A DNA stretch of 64,000 nucleotides from Gadus chalcogrammus (Eukaryota > Chordata > Actinopteri > Gadiformes > Gadidae): contig NC_079414.1 in assembly GCF_026213295.1 (NCBI RefSeq), forward strand, positions 6,377,847-6,441,846, written 5' to 3'. The notes beneath the pieces were generated by a model. The model was not told the origin of the DNA. It ran no database searches and saw nothing but the letters and a program-made list of their open reading frames with translations. Below, one piece after another: positions 24,431 through 37,336 of the stretch (position 1 is its first letter; the number at the start of each line of letters is the position of its first letter). A program made the translations under genes and the position numbers.

Positions 24431-27400
24431 ATTATTATTATGCTGCCATTGGAGTCAATGGTAGCCCATAGAACCGCTTGGCGAAAAGTTGTGAAATTTG
24501 GCACACTGGTTCAGGACAGCCCCATTAAGCCAATCTCAGGTCGCTAGCCCAACAGCTCTAGCGCCACCAACAGGTCAAAGTTGGGCATGCATTCATGTTC
24601 ATAACTTTCGACCTATTCGACCAATATTCACAAACCAGGTATCATTGGATTCCTTGAACCAAGCCCAGTTCAACACACCCTATGACGTCATTGTGCCATG
24701 ACGTATATTTCCGCCATCTTGGTTTATGTCAAAAACCTTCAAAATGCTACTTCTATCACAAATCTTGTCCAATCATCTCGAATCTTGACACACATGTTCT
24801 TCTGGCCATGCTTGATAGAAAACATCGAATAGATTTGTCAAATTCAAAACCGTTTGTCCGCTAAAGCCAATCAAATTTAACCGCCAAGTTGCCAAACCGG
24901 AAGTAAGCCCATATCTCAGAAGCCCTTTGACCTATCATAACCAACCTTGGTAGAGAGACCCATGACCGCATCACGGTGACACTGAATGAATTTGGTGACC
25001 CTTGACCTCTAGGTGGCGCTGTTATTAATGCCGATGTGTTTTGACTCCTCTCTCTTCACATGAGTACATTTAAAACTTATTTTCAATGTCTGGTGATACT
25101 ATCAGACCTCCCCATATAGCTCATATATTACGTCTTGCAGAAATATCCGCGACGGCCAATGATATTCGAGCGCGAAGCCGGAAAACCGGAAACACGCCAA
25201 TATCTCTGCAGCCCTTTGACATATCATAACCAAACTTGATAGATAGACCCATAACATAATCATGGGGACACTCACTGAATCTGGTGACCATTGACCTCTA
25301 GGGGGCGCTATAATTAATGAAGACGTGTTTTAACTCCTCTCTCTTCACATGAGTACATTGCAAACTTATTTTCAATGTCTGATGATACTGTCAGACCTCC
25401 CCATATAGCTTACAAATTATTTCTCATGGCATCATCAGAACTTGGCCACCATGTTGAAAGTTGTCAAAATCAGTTGTCAATTTCCACAGGCCACAAATAA
25501 TGTCCAATCTTCATAAAACTTTGCATATATGATCTTCCGACGAAGCTGAACAAATGTCTCAAACCGCTTTCTCAAATTCAAAACCGTTTGGCCGTGACAG
25601 CCAATCAAACGTGACGGCGCTCATTAATGGGTAGACACTGCACTCGTGTGGCGATAAGCGGTACTTAATGTATAATGCAACAATTAATATATTTACCATT
25701 CCGCCCACCTACATTATAAACTGCAATTCCCACTGGATTAGATGCTTCACGAACAACCTCAAGAACGGATGCTTCTTTACATTGTGTCTCTTTTAGGGAT
25801 ATTGTTCCGAGTACCCCTATGTATTTGTGACATTTGTTCTGTCAGGCAGACTGCATGGCGCCCTTACCTCTAGGTGGGGTCCTTTTCCCATTTACTCATC
25901 CCACCGGCTGTTGGTATTGCCGATTTCCGAGGCGGTCGTCATGTAGCCCCCTGGCCGATTGCGTCCATCCAGCAGAATTAGCCTACCGAGTCCGATTATG
26001 CTTGACACCCACATTGCTGCTCGCAGCTATATTTATTATTATTATGCTGCCATTGGAGTCAATGGCAGCCCATAGAACCGCTTGGTGAAAAGTTGTGAAA
26101 TCTGGCACACTGGTTCAAGACAGCCCCATTAGCCCATTAACCCAATCTCAGGTCGCTAGCCCCACAGCTCTAGCGCCACCAACAGGTCAAAGTTGGACAT
26201 GCATTCATATTCATAACTTTCGACTTATTCGACCAATATTCACAAACCAGGTATCATTGGATTCCTTGAACCAAGCCCAGTTCAACGAACCCTATGACGT
26301 CATTGCGCCATGACGTATATTTCCGCCATCTTGGTTTATGTCAAAAACCTTCAAAATCCTACTACTATCACAAATCTTGTCCAATAATCCCGAAACTTGG
26401 TACACATGATCTCCTGGCCATGATTGATTCAAAACATCTGATAAACTTTTCAAATTCAAAACCGTTTGCCCGCTAGAGCCAATCAAATTTGGCGGCAAAG
26501 CCGCCAAACCGGATGTGAGCCCATATCTCAGCAGCCCTTTGACATATCATAACCAACCTTGGTACATAGACCCAAGTCCCCATAGAGGTTACACTGAATG
26601 AATTTGGTGACCTTTGACCTCTAGGGGGCGCTGTTATTAATGTCGATGTGTTTTGACTCCTCTCTCTTCACATGAGTATATTTAAAACTTATTTTCAATG
26701 TCTAGTGATACTATCTGACCTCCCCATATAGCTCGTATATTACTTCTTGCAGAAATAACCGCGACAGCCAATGATATTCGACCGCGACGCCCCCAAACCG
26801 GAAACACGCCAATATCTCAGCAGCCCTTTGACATATCATAACCAAACTTAATACATAGACCCATAACATCATCATGGGGACACTCAATCAATTTGGTGAC
26901 CATTGACCTCTAGGGGGCGCTATAATTAATGAAGACGTGTTTTAACTCCTCTCTCTTCACATGAGTACATTTCAAACTTATTTTCCATGTGTGATGATAC
27001 TGTCAGACCTCCTCATATAGCTTATAAATTATTTCTCACGGCAACATCAGAACTGGGCCACAATGTTGAAAGTTGTCAAAATCAGTTGTAAATTTCCACA
27101 GCTCACAAATTATTTCCAATCTTCATGAAACTTTGCATATATGATCTTCAGAACAAGGTGAACAAATGTGTTCAACAGCTTTCTCAAATTCAAAACCGTT
27201 TGGCCGTGACAGGCAATCAAACGTGACGGCGCTCATTAATGGGTAGACACTGCACTCGTGTGGCGCTCATTAATGGGTAGACACTGCACTCGTGTGGCGA
27301 CAAGCGGTACTTAATGTATAATGCAACAATTACTATATTCACCATTCCGCCCACTTACGATATAAACTGCAATTCCCACTGGATTAGATGCTTCACGAAC

Positions 27401-29302
27401 CACCTCCAGAACGGATGCTTGTTTACATTGTGTCTCTTTGAGAGATATTGTTCCGAATACCCCTATGTATTTGTGACATTTCTTCTGTCAGGCAGACTGC
27501 ATTGCGCCCTTACCTCTAGGTGGGGTCCTTTTCCCATTTACTCATCCCACCGGCTGTCGGTATTGCCGATTTCCGAGGCGGTCGTCATGTAGCCCCCTGG
27601 CCGATTGCGTCCATCCGGCAGAATTAGCCTACCGAGTCCGATTATGCTTGACACCCACATTGCTGCTCGCAGCTATATTTATTATTATTATTATGCTGCC
27701 ATTGGAGTCAATGGCAGCCCATAGAACCGCTTGGCGAAAAGTTGTGAAATTTGGCACACTTGTTCAGGACTGCCCCATTAGCCCATTAAGCCAATCTCAG
27801 GTCGCTAGCCCTACAGCTCTAGCGCCACCAACAGGTCAAAGTTGGACATGCATTCATGTTCATAACTTTCGATCCATTTGACCAATATTCACAAATCAGG
27901 TATCATTGGATTCCTTGAACCAAGCCTACTTCGACACACCCTATGACGTCATTGCGCCATGACGTATATTTCCGCCATCTTGGTTTATGTCAAAAACCTT
28001 CAAAATGCTACTTCTATCACAAATCTTGGCCAATCAACTCGAATCTTGGCAAACATGATCTCCCGGCCATGCTTGATAAAAAACATTGAATAGATTTTTC
28101 AAATTCAAAACCATTTGCCTGCTAAAGTCAATCAAATTTGGCGGCTAAGCCGCCAAACCGGATGTAAGCCCATATCTCAGCAGCCCTTTGACATATCATA
28201 ACCAACCTTGTTAGGTAGACCTATGACCCCATAAAGGTGACACTAAATGAATTTGGTGACCTTTGACCTCTAGGGGGCGCTGTTAATAATGTCGATGTGT
28301 TTTGACTCCTCTCTCTTCACATGAGTACATTTAAAACTTATTTTCAATGTCTAGTGATACTATTAGACCTCCCCATATAGCTAGTATATTATTTATTGCA
28401 GAAATATCCGCGACAGCAAATGATATTCGAACGCGAATCCCCCAAACCGGAAACACGCCAATATCTCAGCAGCCCTTTGACATATAATAACCAAACTTGA
28501 TAAATAGACCCATAACATCATCATGGGGACACTCAATGAATTTGGTGACCATTGACCTCTAGGGGGCGCTATAATTAATGAAGGCGTGTTTTAACTCCTC
28601 TCTCTTCACATGAGTACATTTCAAACTGATTTTTAATGTCTGAGGATACTGCCAGACCTCCTTATATAGCTAATCAATTATTTCTCATTGCAACATCAGA
28701 ACTTGGCCACCATGTTGAAAGTTGTCAAAATCAGTTGTAAATTTCCACAGGCCACAAATTGTGTCCAATCTTCATAGAACTTGGCATATATGATCTTCCG
28801 ACCAAGCTGAACAAATATATCAAACTGCTTTCTCAGATTCAAAACCGTTTGGCCGTGACAGCCAATCAAACTCGAGTGGCGCTCATTAATGGGTAGACAC
28901 TGCACTCGTGAGGCGATAAGCGGTACTTAATGTATAATGCAACAATGACTATATTTACCATTCCGCCCACTTAAAATATAAACTGCAATTCCCTCTGGAT
29001 TAGATACTTCACGAACCACCTCCAGAAGGGATGCTTGTTTACATTGTGTCTCTTTTAGGGATATTGTTCCGAATACCCCTATGTATTTGTGACATTTGTT
29101 CTGTCAGGCAGCCTGTATTGCGCCCTTACCTCTGGGTGGGGCCCTATTCCCATTTACTCATCCCACCGGCTGTCGGTATTGCCGACTTCCGGGACGGTCG
29201 TCATGTAGCCCCCTGGCCGATTACGTCCATCCGGCATAATTAGCCTACCGAGTCCCATTATGCTTGACACCCACATTGCTGCTCGCAGCTATATTTATTA
29301 TT

Positions 29303-29361
29303 GGGTGTCAAGCAACTATGTTGCGAGACAACCTATTGTTATTGTACGAATTCTTATTATT
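29303..29361 (+). repeat. Minisatellite, single copy
   Basis: One copy, separated from the landmark segment by an extra TTATTA compared with most other insertions. Confidence 0.85.
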
Positions 29362-30030
29362 ATTATTATTATGCTGCCATTGGAGTCAATGGTAGCCCAT
29401 AGAACCGCTTGGCGAAAAGTTGTGAAATTTGGCACACTGGTTCAGGACAGCCCCATTAGCCCATTAAGCCAATCTCAGGTCGCTAGCCCAACAGCTCTAG
29501 CGCCACCAACAGGTCAAAGTTGGGCATGCATTCATGTTCATAACTTTTCGAGCTATTCGACCAATATTCACAAACCAGGTATCATTGGATTCCTTGAACC
29601 AAGCCCAGTTCAACACACCCTATGACGTCATTGTGCCATGACGTATATTTCCGCCATCTTGGTTTATGTCAAAAACCTTTAAAATGCTACTTCTATCACA
29701 AATCTTGTCCAATCATCTCGAATCTTGACACACATGATCTTCTGGCCATGCTTGATAAAAAACATCGAATAGATTTGTCAAATTCAAAACCGTTTGTCCG
29801 CTAAAGCCAATCAAATTTAACCGCCAAGTTGCCAAACCGGAAGTAAGCCCATATCTCAGAAGCCCTTTGACCTATCATAACCAACCTTGGTGACCGGCTG
29901 TCGGTATTGCCGATTTCCGAGGCGGTCGTCATGTAGCCCCCTGGCCGATTGCGTCCATCCGGCAGAATTAGCCTAACGAGTCCGATTATGCTTGACACCC
30001 ACATTGCTGCTCGCAGCTATATTTATTATT

Positions 30031-30089
30031 GGGTGTCAAGCAACTATGTTGCGAGACAACCTATTGTTTTTGTACGAATTCCTATTATT
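30031..30089 (+). repeat. Minisatellite, single copy
   Basis: One copy with the same extra TTATTA spacing as the copy at 29,303. The two therefore probably descend from one event, although the intervening unit is truncated. Confidence 0.85.
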
Positions 30090-32789
30090 ATTATTATTAT
30101 TATCCTTCAATGGGAGTCAATGGCAGCCCATAGAACCGCTTGGCGAAAAGTTGTGAAATTTGGCACACTGGTTCAAGACAGCCCCATTAGCCCATTAACC
30201 CAATCTCAGGTCGCTAGCCCAAAAGCTCTAGCGCCACCAACAGGTCAAAGTTGGACATGCATTCATGTTCATAACTTTTGACCCATTCGACCAATATTCA
30301 CAAACCAGGTATCAATGGATTCCTTGAAACAAGCCCAGTTCAACACACCCTATGACCTCATTGCGCCATGACGTATATTTCCGCCATCTTGGTTTATGTC
30401 AAAAACCATCAAAATGCTACTTCTATCACAAATCTTGTCCAATCATCTCGGAACTTGGCGCACATGATCTTCTGGCCATCTTTGATAAAAAACATTGAAT
30501 AGATTTGTCATATTCAAAACCGTTTGCCCGCTAAAGCCAGTCAAATTTGGCGGCGAAGCCGCCAAACAGGAAGTGAGCCAATTTCTCAGCATCCCTTTGA
30601 CATATCATAACCAGGCTTGGTATATAGACCAATGGCCTCATAAAGGTGACACTGATTGAATTTGGTGACCTTTGACCTCTAGGGGGCGCTGTTATTAATG
30701 TCGATGTGTTTTGACTTCTTTCACTTCACATGAGTATATTTAAAACTTATTTTCAATGTCTGGTGATACTTTTAGACCTATCAGTATAGCTAGTGTATTA
30801 TTTCTTGCAGAAATATCCGCGACAGCCAATGATATTCGACCGCGAAGCCGCCAAACCGGAAACACGCCAATATATCAGCAGCCATTTGACATATCATAAC
30901 CAAACTTGATACATAGACCCATGGCCTCATTAAGGTGACACTCAATGAATTTGGTGACCATTGACCTATAGGGGGCGCTGTTATTAATGACGATGTGTTT
31001 TAACTCCTCTCTCTTCACATGAGTACATTTCAAACTTATTTTTAACGTCTGAGGATACTGCCAGACCTCCTTATATAGCTTATGAATCATTTCTCATTGC
31101 AACATCAGAACTTGGCCGCCATGTTGAAAGTTGTCAAAATCAGTTGAAAATTTCCTAAGGCCACAAATTATGTCCAATCTTCATGGAACTTGGCATATAT
31201 GTTCTTCAGACCAAGCTGAACAAAGGTATCAAACAGCTTTCTCAAATTCTAAACCGTTTGGCCGTGACAGCCAATCAAACTTGACGGCGCTCATTAATGG
31301 GTAGACACTGCACTCGTGTGGCGACATGCGGTACTTAATGCATAATGCAACAATGACTCTATTAACCATTCCGCCCGCTTACGATATAAACTGCAATACC
31401 CACTGGATTAGATGCTTCACGAACCACCTCCAGAACGAATACTTGATTACATTGTGTCTCTTTTAGAGATATTGTTCCGAATACCCCTATGTATTTGTGA
31501 CATTTGTTCTGTCAGGCAGGCTGTATTGCGCCCATACCTCTAGGTGGGGTCATTTTCCCACATAATGCTCATCCCACCGGCTGTCGGTATTGCCGATTTC
31601 CGAGACGGTCGTCATGTAGCCCCCTGGCCAATTGCGTCCATCAGGCAGAATTAGCCTACCGAGTCCGATTATGCTTGACACCCACATTGCATCTCGCAGC
31701 TATATTTATTATTATTATTATGCTGCCATTGGAGTCAATGGTAGCCCATAGAACCGCTTGGCGAAAAGTTGTGAAATTTGGCACACTGGTTCAGGACTGC
31801 CCCATTAGCCCATTAAGCCAATCTCAGGTCGCTAGCCCAACAGCTCTAGCGCCACCAACAGGTCAAAGTTGGGCATGCATTCATGTTCATAACTTTCGAC
31901 CTATTCGACCAATATTCACAAACCAGGTATCATTGGATTCCTTGAACCAAGCCCAGTTCAACACACCCTATGACGTCATTGTGCCATGACGTATATTTCC
32001 GCCATCTTGGTTTATGTCAAAAACCTTCAAAATGCTACTTCTATCACAAATCTTGTCCAATCATCTCGAATCTTGACACACATGATCTTCTGGCCATGCT
32101 TGATAAAAAACATCGAATAGATTTGTCAAATTCAAAACCGTTTGTCCGCTAAAGCCAATCAAATTTAACCGCCAAGTTGCCAAACCGGATGTAAGCCAAT
32201 ATCTCAACAGCCCTTTGACATATCATAACCAACCTTGGTATATAGACCCAAGCCCCCATAAAGCTGACACTGAATGAATTTGGTGACCTTTGACCTCTAG
32301 GGGGCGCTGTTATTAATGTCGATGTGTTTTGACTCCTCCCTCTTCACATGAGTACATTTAAAAATTATTTTCAATGTCTGGTGATACTATCAGACCTCCC
32401 CGTATAGCGAGTATATTATATTTTGCAGAAATATCCGCGGCAGCTGATGATATTCGACCGCGAAGCCGCCAAACCGGAAACACGCCAATATCTCAGCAGC
32501 CCTTTGACATATCATAACCAAACTTGATACATAGATCCATAACATCATCAGGGGGACACTCAATGAATTTGGTGACCATTGACCTATAGGGGGCGCTATA
32601 ATTACTGAAGACGTGTTTTAACTTCTCTCTCTTCACATGAGTACATTTCAAACTTATTTTTAATGTCTGAGGATACTGCCAGACCTCCTTATGTAGCTTA
32701 TGAATTATTTCTCATTGCATCAGAACTTGGCCGCCATGTTGCAAGTTGTCAAAATCAGTTGAAAATTTCCACAGGCCACAAATTATGTC

Positions 32790-33448
32790 TGTGTTGTCTC
32801 TCCTGGCACTCATTTAATATTCTTACATTGATTTCTTAAATATGTATATGTAAAAACGGATGTGAATAATTACTTTACAGTTAAAATAAGCCAATGTATA
32901 AATTCATATTATTTTGCCGTTTTAGGTTTGTTTTTATTTCACTTCCGGTTTAGTCACTTCCTGTGACGTCATTTCCTGTTAAAAATCGTACCTCTGTAGA
33001 AGGAATGGCAGACATGTGCATCTTCTGATTGTAATCCGCTAGCATCCACATGAAAGCATCTAAGAGGCAATGCCGTAAATTTGTTTAATCAATGCAAGAC
33101 ATGTTTAAGATAATATATTAGAGTGGATTTAGTTAAAAATAATGTTTGATGTGTTGTTAAAAACGTTTTGGTTAGCAATTGTGTACAAACTAAAATCAAT
33201 GCAATTGGCATCAGAATGTCTTCATGCAGTGTTAGACAGTTTATATTATTATTTACAACTATGTACAACATGCTGTTTAGTCAAATGTACATTCAGTATT
33301 TTTGTATTCTTTTACTTGCAGTTTTCACCGTCTGTTCATGAGGAATTGTGACAGTAAATGGTCAACCTTACTACGACTCTGTCTTCATTGGCTACGGTTT
33401 AACTCGGTGTTAAGTCAGGGTTACAACACACTGCACGAGAACACTACA
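32790..33448 (+). mobile_element. Solo LTR, copy 2 (659 bp)
   Basis: Same LTR, same insertion position and same ATGTC duplication (32785-32789 and 33449-33453) as copy 1, with only scattered differences. The flanking array sequence on both sides also matches copy 1. It is a duplicated segment, not a second insertion. Confidence 0.8.
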
Positions 33449-33947
33449 ATGTCCAATCTTCATAGAACTTGGCATATATGATCTTCCGACCAAGCTGAAC
33501 AAATGTATCAAACCGCTTTCTCAAATTCATAACCGTTTGGCCGTGACAGCCAATCAAACTTGACGACGCTGATTAATGGGTAGACACTGCACTTGTGTGG
33601 CGACAAGCGGTACTTAATGTATACTACAACAATGACTATATTTACCATTACGCCGATTTACAATATAAACTTCAATTCCCGATGGATTAGATGCTTCACG
33701 AACCACCTCCAGAACGGGTGCTTGTTTACATTGTGTCTCTTTTAGGAATATTGTTCCGAATACCCCTATGTATTTGTGACATTTGTTCTGTCAGGCAGAC
33801 TGTATTGCGCCCTTACCTCTAGGTGGGGTCCTTTTCCCATTTCCTCATCCCACCGGCTGTCGGTATTGCCGATTTTCCGAGACGGTCGTCATGTAGCCCC
33901 CTGGCCGATTACGTCCATCCGGCAGAATTAGCCTACCGAGTCCCATT

Positions 33948-35191
33948 ATGCTTGACACCCACATTGCTGCTCGCAGCTATATTTATTATTATTATTATGC
34001 TGCCATTGGAGTCAATGGCAGCCCATAGAACCGCTTGGCGAAAAGTTGTGAAATTTGGCACACTTGTTCAGGACTGCCCCATTAGCCCATTAAGCCAATC
34101 TAAGGTCGCTAGCCCAACAGCTCTAGCGCCACCAACAGGTCAAAGTTGGGCATGCATTCATGTTCATAACTTTTGACCTATTCGACCAATTTTCACAAAC
34201 CAGGTATCATTGGATTCCTTGAACCAAGCCCAGTTCAACAAACCCTATGACGTCATTGCGCCATGACGTAAATGTCCGCCATCTTGGTTTATGTCAAAAA
34301 CCTTCAAAATGCTACTCCTATCACAAATCTTGTCCAATCATCTTGAAACTTGGCACACATGATCTTCTGGCCATCCTTGATGAAAAACATCGAATAGATT
34401 TGTCAAATTCAAAACCGTTTGCCCGCTAAAGCCAATCAAATTTGGCGGCGAGGCCGCCAAACAGGAAGTGAGCCGATTTCTCAGCATCCCTTTGACATAT
34501 CATAACCAGACTTGGTATATAGACCCATGGCCTCATAAAGGTGACACTGATTTAATTTGGTGACCTTTGACCTGTAGGGGGCGCTGTTATTAATGTCCAT
34601 GTGTTTTGACCTCTTTCTCTTCACATGAGTACATTTACAACTTATTTTCAATGTCTGGTGATACTATCAGACCTCCCCGTATAGCTAGTATATTATAACT
34701 TGCACAAATATCCGCGACAGCCAATGATATTCAACCGCGAAGCCGCCAAACTGGAAAAACGCCAATATCTCAGTATCCCTTGGACAAATCATAACCAAAC
34801 TTGATACATAGACCCATAACATCATTATGGGGACACTCAATGAATTTGGTGACCATTGACCTCTAGGGGGCGCTATAATTAATGAAGACGTGTTTTAACT
34901 CCTCTCTCTTCACATGAGTACATTTCAAACTTATTATCAATGTTTAATGATACTGTCAGACCTCCCCATATATCTTGTAAATTATTTTGTTGATATTGTT
35001 CCGAATACCCCTATGTATTTGTGACATTTGTTCTGTCAGGCAGACTGCATTGCCCCCTTACCTCTAGGTGGGGTCCTTTTCCCATTTACTCATCCCACCG
35101 GCTGTCGGTATTGCCGATTTCCGAGGCGGTCGTCATGTAGCCCCCTGGCCGATTGCGTCCATCCGGCAGAATAAGCCTACCGAGTCCGATT
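33948..35191 (+). repeat. Isolated short array unit downstream of a solo LTR
   Basis: Exactly 1,244 bp with no minisatellite copy. It is nearly identical to the unit at 18,148-19,391, including the shared variant GACGTAAATGTCC, and has the same deletion breakpoint. It is separated from the main short-unit block by about 14 kb of long units. Confidence 0.85.
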
Positions 35192-37336
35192 ATGCTTGAC
35201 ACCCACATTGCTGCTCGCAGCTATATTTATTATTATTATCCTTCAATGGGAGTCAATGGCAGCCCTTAGAACCGCTTGGCGAAAAGTTGTGAAATTTGGC
35301 ACACTGGTTCAAGACAGCCCCATTAGCCCATTAACCCAATCTCAGGTCGCTAGCCCAAAAGCTCTAGCGCCACCAACAGGTCAAAGTTGGACATGCATTC
35401 ATGTTCATAACTTTTGACCCATTCGACCAATATTCACAAACCAGGTATCATTGGATTCCTTGAACCAAGCCCAGTTCAACACACCCTATGACGTCATTGC
35501 GCCATGAGGTATATTTCCGCCATCTTGGTTTATGTAAAAAACCATCCAAATGCTACTACTATCACAAATCTTGTCCAAACATCTCGAAACTTGGCAAACA
35601 TGATCTCCCGGCCATGCTTGATAAAAAACATCGAATAGATTTTTCAAATTCAAAACCATTTGCCCGCTAAAGTCAATCAAATTTGGCGGCTAAGCCGCCA
35701 AACCGGATGTAAGCCCATATCTCAGCAGCCCTTTGACATATCATAACCAACCTTGGTAGGTAGACCTATGACCCCATAAAGGTGACACTAAATGAATTTG
35801 GTGACCTTTGACCTCTAGGGGGCGCTGTTATTAATGTCGATGTGTTTTGACTCCTCTCTCTTCACATGAGTACATTTCAAACGTATTATTAATGTCTGGT
35901 GATACTATAAGACCTCCCCGTATGGCTAGCACATTATTTCTTGCAGAAATATCCGCGACAGCCAATGATATTCGACCGCGAAGCCGCCAAACCGGAAACA
36001 CGCCAATATCTCTGCAGCCCTTTGACATATCATAACCAAACTTGATATATAGACCCATAACATCATCATGGGGACACTCAATGAATTTGGTGACCATTGA
36101 CCTCTAGAGGGCGCTATAATTAATGAAGACGTGTTTTAACTCCCCTCTCTTCACATGAGTACATTTCAAGCTTATTTTCAATGTCGGATGATACTGTCGG
36201 ACCTCCCCATATCGCCTATGAATTATTTCTCATTGCAACATCAGAACTTGGCCGCCATGTTGAAAGTTGTCAAAATCAGTTTTAATTTTCCACAGGCCAC
36301 AAATTATGTCCAATCTTCATGAAACTTGGCAAATATGATCTTCAGACCAAGTTGAACAAATGCATTAAACAGCTTTCTCAAATTCAAAACCGTTTGGCCG
36401 TGACAGCCAATCAAACTTGACGTTGCTCATTAATGGGTAGACACTGCACTCGTGTGGCGCTCATTAATGGGTAGACACTGCACTCGTGTGGCGACAAGCG
36501 GTACTTAATGTATAATGCAACAATGACTATATTTACCATTCCGCCCACCTACTATATAAACTGCAATTCCCACTGGATTAGATGCTTCACGAACCACCTC
36601 CAGAACGGATGCTTGTTTACATTGTGTCTCTTTTGGGGATATTGTTCCGAATACCCCTATGTATTTGTGACATTTGTTCTGTCAGGCAGACTGTATTGCG
36701 CCCTTACCTCTAGGTGGGGTCATTTTCCCACATAATGCTCATCCCACCGGCTGTCGGTATTGCCGATTACCGAGACGGTCGTCATGTAGCCCCCTGGCCG
36801 ATTACGTCCGCCCGGCAGAATTAGCTTACCGAGTCCCATTATGCTTGACACCCACATTGCTGCTCGCAGCTATATTTATTATTATTACGCTGCCATGGGA
36901 GTCAATGGCAGCCCATAGAACCGCTTGGTGAAAAGTTGTGAAATTTGGCACACTGGTTCAGGACAGCCCCCCCAGCCAATCTCAGATCACTAGCCCAACA
37001 GCTCTAGCGCCACCAATAGGTCAAAGTTGCACATGCATTCATGTTCATAACTTTCGACCCATTTGACCAATATTCACAAATCAGGTATCATTGGATTCCT
37101 TGAACCAAGCCTACTTCGGCACACCCTATGACGTCATTGCGCCATGACGTATATTTCCGCCATCTTGGTTTATGTCAAAAACCTTCAAAATGCTACTCCT
37201 ATCACAAATCTTGGCCAATCAACTCGAATCTTGGCAAACATGATCTCCCGGCCATGCTTGATAAAAAACATTGAATAGATTTTTCAAATTCAAAACCATT
37301 TGCCCGCTAAAGTCAATCAAATTTGGCGGCAAAGCC

